A program made the translations under genes and the position numbers. Positions 53,358-59,722 of a stretch of DNA of 59,722 nucleotides are shown piece by piece. The DNA is from Bacteroidota bacterium (lineage in GTDB: Bacteria; Bacteroidota; Ignavibacteria; Kapaibacteriales; NICIL-2), in assembly GCA_019695345.1 (NCBI GenBank), contig JAIBAE010000020.1:1-59722 (forward strand), in the 5' to 3' direction. Numbering within the stretch: position 1 is the first letter of the stretch; each line of letters opens with the position of its first letter. The notes under the pieces were generated by a model. That model saw only the letters and a program-made list of their open reading frames with translations. It was not told the DNA's origin and made no database searches.

Positions 53358-53420
53358 ATTTTGCTATCGCATTGCCGCACCATGTTATTACTACTAAACA
53401 GCCACCAACTGCGGGACAGA
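53358..53420 (+). repeat. F1 repeat copy 21
   Basis: TTTTGCTATCGCATTGCCGCA with left arm 53375-53379, right arm TGCGG (53410-53414) then GACAG. Starts 4 bp after the asparaginase stop. Confidence 0.75.
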
Positions 53421-53532
53421 ATGCATTATTAAGAAAAATCCATTCTTAGTATTCGGTTGTTTACAATCAACAATTATTTGTACATTGCACAGAGTACAAC
53501 TCAGCATTGAAAACAAACCGTTAATTACAGCC

Positions 53533-54201
53533 ATGAATTACAAACAAATATCAAATTCAATAGAAGACAAGATTTCGGAATTATTTGACGAGATTCGTTC
53601 AGGTATATCGGAACGCGAGGATTCAAGAGCGTTCGGAGCAATGGTTGAAAAAAAGATAACACTAAACTGGAACACATTATGCACAGAACTTGGCTATTAC
53701 AGTTTAGATATACCCGGTAGGCGTACCATATTCGACTTTGCCTGTACTATAGATACTAAGTTGTTTGGCTTTGATGTAAAAACAAAAGATCTGGATTCAA
53801 CACGATATTCTGACGGTGGAGTGTGTGCAATAGGTAATCTTCTTAAGTTTATGGCAAATGATAAAGGTGTATTTATGATAGTTGAGTTTGGGCACAATAA
53901 ATCAGGTATTAAAAGTAACTCACGTGATATTGAGTATATCCGTATTGCACCTTTCCATACTTTACCCAAAGATATGTATCGAATTGAAAATCTTGGAACA
54001 GGCCAGGTCAGAATGAATTATACAATTAATCAGGTATGGGATGAAATAGTTTGGGAGCGTTCTTATTCAGAGTTCTTTGATATATTCTGCGAACTTGCCT
54101 TAACACACTACAAACGCGTTAAATCAGATGCCGATAAGAGAATTAAATCTATAGAGAGTTTTAAAAACAACAACTATGAGTATTTTAAATTTGGAAGATA
54201 G
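53533..54201 (+). CDS. Type II restriction endonuclease (PD-(D/E)XK type)
   Basis: 222 residues from ATG 53533; a frame start at 53485 adds 16 weak residues. The catalytic core is visible as RRTIFDFACTIDTKLFGFDVKTKDLD: Asp68 on one strand, then Asp81-Val-Lys83 (D-x-K) on the next, the PD-(D/E)XK arrangement. A basic/helical N-terminal part and a C-terminal domain with several aromatic residues follow. The stop overlaps the methyltransferase start by 26 bp. The recognition sequence is not predictable. AT-rich composition suggests horizontal acquisition of the R-M pair. Confidence 0.75.
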   Translation: MNYKQISNSIEDKISELFDEIRSGISEREDSRAFGAMVEKKITLNWNTLCTELGYYSLDIPGRRTIFDFACTIDTKLFGFDVKTKDLDSTRYSDGGVCAIGNLLKFMANDKGVFMIVEFGHNKSGIKSNSRDIEYIRIAPFHTLPKDMYRIENLGTGQVRMNYTINQVWDEIVWERSYSEFFDIFCELALTHYKRVKSDADKRIKSIESFKNNNYEYFKFGR

Positions 54202-55714
54202 TTATAATAAAAGATTTGGGGCTGTGTTTACCCCCTTAAACTGGGCAAAGAAAATTGTAGATAAACACTATTTTGAGAAATGGCTGAATGGGGCAACAAT
54301 ATTAGATCCAACAGCCGGAAACGGGGTATTTATAGAGGCATTTATTTCCTTAGCTCAAGAAAAAGGAATTGTTATTTCGAATGCCTTGCTCAATCAGTTG
54401 TTTGGTGTTGAGTTAAACCAACTCTACGTTGATGAATTCTATAAAAGGATGGTTACGAAGTATAATGTGTATTTTCCAAAGAATAACTTTGTTCAGGGTG
54501 ACATACTATTTCAAAAAAATGAAATAAAAGCTGACTACCTTGTGGGTAATCCACCGTGGGTAAATTTCACTGATTTAGAGGAAAAATATAAGGAGAAAAT
54601 CAAACATTTATTTATTGAATACGGCTTAGTTGCCAATCAAAAAGATTTACTTCTTGGAAATGCGCGTACAGATATAGCCGCATTAATACTTCTCAAGGTA
54701 TTACATAGCAATTTGCATGAGAATGGCACAGCAATTTTCTTCTTGCCTTTGTCTATTTTTCAGAACGACGGAGCGAATCAAGAGTTTAGGAACTATAGCG
54801 TTAAAGGTGTTGAGTTTTGTGTTGAAGATATTATGGATTTTAATGGTACTAAAGTTTTTGACGACATATTCGGACGGTATGGTATCGCACATTTTCAAAG
54901 AAATAAAAAACAAAAATTCCCTATCAAATATCATATTCTTAAAAACTCAAAATGGGCGACACATTCGGCAAAACCCCTATTTAATCCCAAAGACCCTCTT
55001 ACTGTATTTAATGACTCTGATACTGAGGAACGATTAAACGGTTTTCAAAAAATAGTGCTACCAAAACATTTACAACCACGGCAGGGTGTAAATACTTGTG
55101 GTGCTAACGACATCTTCTTTTTTAATAATTACAAAATAATTGATGAACATAGGATAGAGTTAACTAACAAATTTGGAAAATCACTTACTACAGAAGTAAG
55201 ATTTGTTTTTCCCTTAACTGTTACAAATACACTAACCTCACCAATGCCACAGCCCGAAAAGCTAATACTAATTCCTCACGATATCAACGGCAAGCCAATA
55301 AGTCTTGAAACACTAAATGAACATAAGAGTTTGTTAGAGTATCTTCTTTTATATAGACACCTCCTAGAAAACAGAAAGGGAGTACTAATAAATACTTGGA
55401 TAAAAAAAGGGTATTGGTGGTCTTTGCTCGGTGTTGGTGAATATAGCTTTGCCCCATATAAGATAATGTGGAAGGCATTTGGTGAAAGTACATTTAACCC
55501 AAAAATCCTTTTACCAGATCAGAAATTTGGTTCCTGGCAAGGTAATCAATCATTAAACGCATATATTGGTTCATCGTCTCTGCACGAAGCAGAAGAAATA
55601 TACTCTAAGTTGAAAAATCCGCTTATTCAGGATTATCTTAGTTCGTTGCGAATGCAGGGTACATGCAATTGGGCTCAACCCGGCAGAATGAAAAAGCTCA
55701 TGGAGTTCATTTGA
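54176..55714 (+). CDS. Type II N6-adenine DNA methyltransferase
   Basis: 512 residues. FGAVFTPLNWAKKIVD is motif X, ILDPTAGNGVFIEAF (about 43-57) motif I for AdoMet binding, and VGNPPWVNF (around 123-131) the NPPW catalytic motif IV of N6-adenine methyltransferases. The order X-I-IV is the gamma class, and the large C-terminal half should hold the target-recognition domain. It protects host DNA against the upstream nuclease. Overlap with both neighbours (26 bp upstream; a TTG start downstream) suggests one mRNA. Low GC again suggests acquisition as a unit. Confidence 0.9.
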   Translation: MSILNLEDSYNKRFGAVFTPLNWAKKIVDKHYFEKWLNGATILDPTAGNGVFIEAFISLAQEKGIVISNALLNQLFGVELNQLYVDEFYKRMVTKYNVYFPKNNFVQGDILFQKNEIKADYLVGNPPWVNFTDLEEKYKEKIKHLFIEYGLVANQKDLLLGNARTDIAALILLKVLHSNLHENGTAIFFLPLSIFQNDGANQEFRNYSVKGVEFCVEDIMDFNGTKVFDDIFGRYGIAHFQRNKKQKFPIKYHILKNSKWATHSAKPLFNPKDPLTVFNDSDTEERLNGFQKIVLPKHLQPRQGVNTCGANDIFFFNNYKIIDEHRIELTNKFGKSLTTEVRFVFPLTVTNTLTSPMPQPEKLILIPHDINGKPISLETLNEHKSLLEYLLLYRHLLENRKGVLINTWIKKGYWWSLLGVGEYSFAPYKIMWKAFGESTFNPKILLPDQKFGSWQGNQSLNAYIGSSSLHEAEEIYSKLKNPLIQDYLSSLRMQGTCNWAQPGRMKKLMEFI

Positions 55715-57339
55715 ACGTATTTAAGAACAATGCTCCGCTTCTTATTGCAAGCGTACTTGCTGCATTGTGTATTGTGTACTATCATGTACGGATAACACAC
55801 GCCAACAACGGCATGTTTGTGTATACAATTGATGACCCGTATATCCACGCAAGCATGGCGCGTAATCTGGCGCAACATGGCACGTGGGGTATTTCACCAA
55901 ATGTAATCAGCTCTGCATCATCATCGCCAATGTGGGTGTTGTTACTTTCTGTTATTTACCTAGTAACCGATAGTCAACTTATTCCTTATGCTGTTAACAT
56001 TGTCCTTGCGTTTGTGCTGCTGTTTGTTGTGCATAGATATTTTCTGCAACACGGACTAACACCAATAGCAAGAACACTTGGCTTAGTATTACTTTGGTTT
56101 ACCACGCCACTCCCCGGACTCATCTTTACCGGCATGGAGCATATACTTCATATCATTCTTACGGTACTGTTATTACATACGGTTGTTACTACTATAACAA
56201 CAAACAACTTCTCGCGGAATAGCATTATTCAAGTTGTAATACTGTGCATACTCAATAGTGCAATCCGCCCGGAAGGGATATTGTTATCGGGTATTGTTGC
56301 CGGAGTTGTTTTGTTATCGCGACGGTGGAGTACTTCTATCCTACTCCTACTTGCCTCAGTTGCACCAATGGTCATCTTTGGTTTGTGGAGTATAACACAC
56401 GACGAATTGTTTTTTCCAAATTCGGTAATTGTGAAATCGTTGGATAATATGCACGCACAGCAAAACATTTCAGGACTGCGTGCGTTGTTCCCACGGCTTG
56501 GTGCGGCTATTACATTACTCCGCCGCTACGAAGAAGTACTTTGGTGTTTACAGCTTACCACAGTGATTTTTAGTATTTCACTTTGGAAACAGTTTCAACT
56601 AACGCGTACTATACACTTCAAAACGTTTTTATCAAATGCACAGGTGCTCACCTTTGGATTCGTGCTGAGTTCTGTTCTTGCACATATTACAGTTTCCGAT
56701 GCGGGCTGGTTTTTCCGGTATGAGGCATATCTAATTGCGTTATGTATTATATCCGGTTTTACGTTTGTTGAACAATGGCTATCAACCATCAAACTACCAA
56801 TCAAACCGGTTGTTGCGTATAGTATTACATCTGCGTCATGTATTATACTATGCTTCCCAATTGCATCGCGGTCGTTACAAGCAGCACGGCAACTTGTGCC
56901 GTATTCGCAAATGGTGTATCAAAAGCAAATACAAACTGCACGTTTTTTATCTACGTATTACAACAACAAACCGGTAGGTGTTACCGATATTGGAGCAGTC
57001 AGTTACTTTACAACAGCACAACTTACAGATTTCTATGGATTAGGCTCGGCGGTTGTTGCCCGGCATAAAAAGAACCATACGTGGTCGGCAGATGTTGTGC
57101 AACAAATGGCAATTCAACAGCAATGGCAATGTGCTTTTACGTACGAAGAACTACAACGCGAGTTTATCCCAACGTCGTGGCTTCCTGTTGCAACGCTTAC
57201 AATAGATGCAGGTTTATTTGCCGACCAAAGTACACTTACCTTTTATGCTCCGCAACCACAGTACGAACAACAATTACGTAATAATTTGCAAGCATTTTCT
57301 GCAACAGTACCACATGGTGTTACCATTACGTTAAAATGA
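55711..57339 (+). CDS. GT-C-like polytopic membrane protein (glycosyltransferase fold)
   Basis: 542 residues if the TTG at 55711 is used, which overlaps the methyltransferase stop (ATTTGA) and has GGAG 6 nt upstream. An ATG at 55663 inside the methyltransferase would add 16 hydrophilic residues. About ten to eleven membrane helices are seen. After the first helix comes FVYTIDDPYIHASMARNL, an Asp-Asp motif in the first extracytoplasmic loop, as in ArnT/PMT-type GT-C transferases that use lipid-linked sugars. The C-terminal soluble part has FYGLGSAVVARHKKN. Its donor and acceptor are unknown. Composition is less AT-rich than the R-M pair, so it may be an older resident gene reached by read-through. 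Confidence 0.75.
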   Translation: MNVFKNNAPLLIASVLAALCIVYYHVRITHANNGMFVYTIDDPYIHASMARNLAQHGTWGISPNVISSASSSPMWVLLLSVIYLVTDSQLIPYAVNIVLAFVLLFVVHRYFLQHGLTPIARTLGLVLLWFTTPLPGLIFTGMEHILHIILTVLLLHTVVTTITTNNFSRNSIIQVVILCILNSAIRPEGILLSGIVAGVVLLSRRWSTSILLLLASVAPMVIFGLWSITHDELFFPNSVIVKSLDNMHAQQNISGLRALFPRLGAAITLLRRYEEVLWCLQLTTVIFSISLWKQFQLTRTIHFKTFLSNAQVLTFGFVLSSVLAHITVSDAGWFFRYEAYLIALCIISGFTFVEQWLSTIKLPIKPVVAYSITSASCIILCFPIASRSLQAARQLVPYSQMVYQKQIQTARFLSTYYNNKPVGVTDIGAVSYFTTAQLTDFYGLGSAVVARHKKNHTWSADVVQQMAIQQQWQCAFTYEELQREFIPTSWLPVATLTIDAGLFADQSTLTFYAPQPQYEQQLRNNLQAFSATVPHGVTITLK

Positions 57340-57408
57340 TAAAAGATTGCTCAGCATTTTAGAGGTAACTTCTTTTTTGATTCTGCAAACTTTGCTTATT
57401 TACCTGTT

Positions 57409-57434
57409 TCGACGCGAGGCATCGCGTCGCTACG
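57409..57434. repeat. F3 palindromic repeat copy 4
   Basis: TTTCGACGCGAGGCATCGCG followed by TCGCTACGAAA, near-palindromic with the F3 core. The 57340-57659 gene-free region holds only this, F1 copy 22 and the icd terminator. Confidence 0.6.
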
Positions 57435-57540
57435 AAAAAATTAAACTTCTACAATTGATTGTCTCTACATCATTACCATATTACATTTCAGAGTAGTAAG
57501 TAAGTTCCTTCACGATACACGTAATTACCTTTGGCATACC

Positions 57541-57607
57541 TTCTTTCCCGCAGGTGGTGGGTTTGATTACATTGTACGCCCGGTGCGGTCACGCGATAGC
57601 AAAAAAA
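57541..57607 (-). repeat. F1 repeat copy 22
   Basis: Right end CTTTCCCGCA (arm 57548-57552), left end TGCGGTCACGCGATAGCAAA (arm 57584-57588). Its A-rich end merges with the terminator of icd. Confidence 0.75.
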
Positions 57608-57636
57608 ACGGCACATACTTTTTGTACGTGCCGTTG
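57602..57636 (-). terminator. Intrinsic terminator of icd
   Basis: CGGCAC-A-TAC and GTA-C-GTGCCG form a stem with one mismatch. On the minus strand it is followed by a run of T residues that belongs to F1 copy 22. Confidence 0.88.
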
Positions 57637-57659
57637 TTGTTTACAAACTGTGCGGTTTG

Positions 57660-58892
57660 TTACGCGCTGAGTTTTGCTTTTAAGTTGGTGTCGAGTACAT
57701 CTAAAAATTCCTCGGTGTAGAGGTAGTGCTCGCCGTGGTTAACCTTGTTGCCGTGAATACACACAGCAAGGTCTTTGGTCATTTTACCGCTTTCTACGGT
57801 TTCAACACACACTTGCTCTAATGCATGGCAGAAGTTAATGAGTTCTTGGTTGCCATCTAACTTACCACGGAATTCCAAACCACGTGTCCACGCAAAGATG
57901 GAAGCAATTGGGTTGGTAGATGTTGGCTTACCTTGTTGGTGGTCGCGGTAGTGGCGTGTAACGGTGCCGTGTGCCGCTTCTGCTTCCATTGTTTTGCCGT
58001 CGGGGGTTACTAAGGTACTTGTCATTAATCCAAGCGAGCCGAATCCTTGTGCTACGGTATCGCTCTGTACGTCGCCGTCGTAGTTTTTACAAGCCCATAC
58101 AAAGTTACCATTCCACTTTAACGCGCTTGCAACCATGTCGTCAATCAGGCGGTGTTCGTACACAATACCTTTTGCATCCATTTGTGCTTTGTATTCGGTT
58201 TGGTATAAGTCTTCAAAGATGTCTTTAAAGCGACCGTCGTATTTTTTAAGAATGGTGTTTTTTGTAGATAAGTACAAGCTCCAACCTTTCATTAGTGCCT
58301 GGTTAAAACAAGCACGGGCAAAACCGGTAATAGATTCATCGGTGTTATACATACCAAGCGCAACGCCATCGCCTTTAAAGTTGAACACTTCAAATGTTTG
58401 TGCATCGCCGCCACCCTCGGGAGTAAACGTCATGGTAAGTTTACCTTTGCCTTTTACCACAAAATCGGTTGCACGGTATTGGTCGCCAAATGCGTGACGG
58501 CCAATGCAAATTGGTGCAGTCCAGTTTGGCACCAAGCGTGGGATATTCTGGCAAACAATCGGCTCGCGGAACACAGTGCCATCCAAAATATTACGGATAG
58601 TACCATTTGGCGATTTCCACATTTGTTTTAGGTTAAACTCTTTTACGCGGGCTTCATCGGGCGTGATGGTTGCGCATTTAATACCAACGCTATGCTCTTT
58701 AATTGCATTTGCGGCATCAATGGTAACTTGGTCGTTGGTTTCGTCGCGGTATTCAATACCCAAATCATAATACTTAATATCAACATCCAAATACGGCAGG
58801 ATAAGTTTATCCTTAATAAATTTCCAGATAATGCGAGTCATTTCATCGCCATCCAACTCCACAACGGGATTAGCAACCTTAATCTTATTCAT
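57660..58892 (-). CDS. icd: NADP-dependent isocitrate dehydrogenase (homodimeric, eukaryote-like type)
   Basis: 410 residues. [39 protein letters not shown] and [23 protein letters not shown] are typical of the roughly 400-residue type II NADP-IDH found in mitochondria and many Bacteroidota. Further blocks are [20 protein letters not shown] (metal site) and [17 protein letters not shown], with the NADP-binding Arg after HGTVT. It oxidises isocitrate to 2-oxoglutarate in the TCA cycle and supplies NADPH. A TATCTTTG box lies at 58943-58950 upstream. Length and motifs are complete. Confidence 0.97.
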   Translation of the reverse strand: MNKIKVANPVVELDGDEMTRIIWKFIKDKLILPYLDVDIKYYDLGIEYRDETNDQVTIDAANAIKEHSVGIKCATITPDEARVKEFNLKQMWKSPNGTIRNILDGTVFREPIVCQNIPRLVPNWTAPICIGRHAFGDQYRATDFVVKGKGKLTMTFTPEGGGDAQTFEVFNFKGDGVALGMYNTDESITGFARACFNQALMKGWSLYLSTKNTILKKYDGRFKDIFEDLYQTEYKAQMDAKGIVYEHRLIDDMVASALKWNGNFVWACKNYDGDVQSDTVAQGFGSLGLMTSTLVTPDGKTMEAEAAHGTVTRHYRDHQQGKPTSTNPIASIFAWTRGLEFRGKLDGNQELINFCHALEQVCVETVESGKMTKDLAVCIHGNKVNHGEHYLYTEEFLDVLDTNLKAKLSA

Positions 58893-58942
58893 GATATGAT
58901 TGATAAAGTGAATAAATGAATTCCGTAGGAACTTTGCAGTTG

Positions 58943-58950
58943 CAAAGATA
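58943..58950 (-). promoter_or_regulatory. Candidate -7 box (TAnnTTTG) of icd
   Basis: TATCTTTG on the minus strand, 51 nt upstream of the start. The -33 element is weak. Confidence 0.35.
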
Positions 58951-58985
58951 CAAAACGGAACTTGCAGAGATTACGTTAGATGTTT

Positions 58986-59051
58986 TTTTGCTATCGCCCG
59001 ACCGCCCCAAACGACATTTGTACAAAAAAACCGTCGGTTTGCGGGAAAGAG
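58986..59051 (+). repeat. F1 repeat copy 23
   Basis: TTTTTGCTATCGCCCGACCGC (left arm 59002-59005), right end GCGGGAAAGAGC (arm 59041-59044). Between icd and the last gene. Confidence 0.75.
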
Positions 59052-59100
59052 CAATACTACAAGCAACATCCAAAATCGGTATTACTGTAATTGCAATAAC

Positions 59101-59136
59101 AAAAAAGGACTAAGGTAATGCAACCTTAATCCTTTA
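59101..59136 (-). terminator. Intrinsic terminator of the last T9SS-cargo gene
   Basis: AAAGGA-C-TAAGGT pairs with ACCTTA-A-TCCTTT (one mismatch), 6 nt loop. On the minus strand it is followed by six T residues, 21 bp after the stop codon. Confidence 0.88.
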
Positions 59137-59156
59137 TAATTTCCAAGAAGTGTGTG

Positions 59157-59722
59157 CTAACGTGAATATACAACTACAGGGATAATCATTTTTGCATTGC
59201 CGTGCCGTACCTGTATATAATACGCACCTGCACCTACCTGGGCGCAATTCCACGTAAGAACTCCGTGGTATGTATCCAATGGGTCTATTGTTATGTTTTC
59301 ATTTCTTTCAACTATCTCACCAAGTGTGTTATATACCACGCATTCTTTTGCAGAAAACTCCTTGCTTAAATCCCAATATATGTGCGCGTGTACTACTCTG
59401 TTTGCAGGATTTGGGTAAGGGGGGAACGAGGATAAAGCATTATGATACTCTTCAGTATTTTCAATAGCACTAGTTATCGATGATGTATCTATACTCATTT
59501 TGTATAGGTGATAAAGTTTAGATTGAAAAAATGTCCAATAGACTACATTTTCAAAGCTATCTTGTAAACTATTTAGTCCAACGGGTAATAAGGTGTCTAT
59601 TTCCCATTGAGCTAAGTTTGTTAACGACTCTCCACCAATAAAAAATCTTGTAGTATCCTTATAAGGAGAACATTGTATATAATGTCTGTTGTTAATTTTA
59701 AAATAAGAATACGCTGCATAAT
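59157..59722 (-). CDS. T9SS-secreted protein, C-terminal part (cut by window edge)
   Basis: The frame stays open from the stop at 59157 to the window end, so only the last 188 codons are seen. An internal ATG at 59498 is not the start. The visible tail has FPPYPNPANRVVHAHIYW (PNP motif), VVYNTLGEIVE (DxxGR-like strand) and GAGAYYIQVRHG, which together form a type IX sorting domain. Upstream residues (such as FFIGGESLTNLAQWEIDTLL) are beta-rich but not assignable. The protein should be surface-attached or released through T9SS; the rest of its domains are outside the window. Confidence 0.8.
   Translation of the reverse strand, partial: YAAYSYFKINNRHYIQCSPYKDTTRFFIGGESLTNLAQWEIDTLLPVGLNSLQDSFENVVYWTFFQSKLYHLYKMSIDTSSITSAIENTEEYHNALSSFPPYPNPANRVVHAHIYWDLSKEFSAKECVVYNTLGEIVERNENITIDPLDTYHGVLTWNCAQVGAGAYYIQVRHGNAKMIIPVVVYSR

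Overview
The window looks like chromosome of a Gram-negative member of the Bacteroidota/Chlorobiota group, most likely the Ignavibacteria/Kapabacteria side. Three things point there. (1) At least eight secreted proteins end in a type IX secretion (T9SS) sorting domain (PNP motif, a 'DxxGR'-like strand, then GxY/GSYF near the C-terminus). (2) atpD and atpC form their own unit, away from the other ATP synthase genes. (3) Several upstream regions carry the Bacteroidota-type -7 box TAnnTTTG, once with TTTG exactly 19 nt upstream (atpD). No rRNA, tRNA, CRISPR array, prophage or intact insertion sequence was found. The taxonomic placement is inference from gene content.

Layout. 1-10.9 kb is mainly housekeeping on the minus strand: purA (cut by the window edge), a secD-secF-STAS operon, atpD-atpC, an EamA permease, an NhaD-type antiporter and an unknown helical protein. 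11-16 kb is accessory: a small lipoprotein locus, a broken fibronectin-III/T9SS gene, and a low-GC three-gene unit of two paralogous cysteine-patterned secreted proteins plus a thioredoxin-fold/propeller protein. 16-24 kb holds a DUF2127-like membrane protein, a T9SS cargo gene coupled to a double-OmpA protein, an exported histidine-rich beta-carbonic anhydrase, and a gene-free stretch rich in inverted repeats. 24-27 kb holds a PIN-type toxin-antitoxin locus, small membrane proteins and cutA. 27-42 kb is a surface/signalling region: T9SS cargo proteins (BNR propellers and two VIT-VWA proteins), a PDZ-membrane-GAF-SpoIIE phosphatase, a sensor propeller and a MazF-like toxin locus. 42-53 kb returns to core metabolism and translation: a moaC-moaB fusion, OmpA, PAP2, der, pfkA, trhO, an EF-G paralog and asparaginase. 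53.5-57.3 kb is a type II restriction-modification pair fused by overlap to a GT-C-like membrane protein. The window ends with NADP isocitrate dehydrogenase and the C-terminus of another T9SS cargo.

The most striking feature is not a gene. A roughly 60-67 nt intergenic repeat, called here F1, occurs about 25 times in 60 kb. Its left end is TTTGCTATCGC, followed by C[C/G]GCA; its right end is TGC[G/C]GGAAAG. The C[C/G]GCA and TGC[G/C]G segments co-vary so that a 4-5 bp stem is kept, although the middle is freely variable. Many copies start 2-20 nt after a stop codon. A second family, F2 (6 copies, about 55-75 nt), and a short palindromic family, F3 (4 copies), fill much of the remaining intergenic space.

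The genes suggest a free-living heterotroph that invests in surface adhesion and secretion, sodium/proton homeostasis and phosphatase-STAS signalling. The STAS protein and the SpoIIE-type phosphatase could belong to one partner-switching circuit, but no kinase or sigma factor lies in the window.
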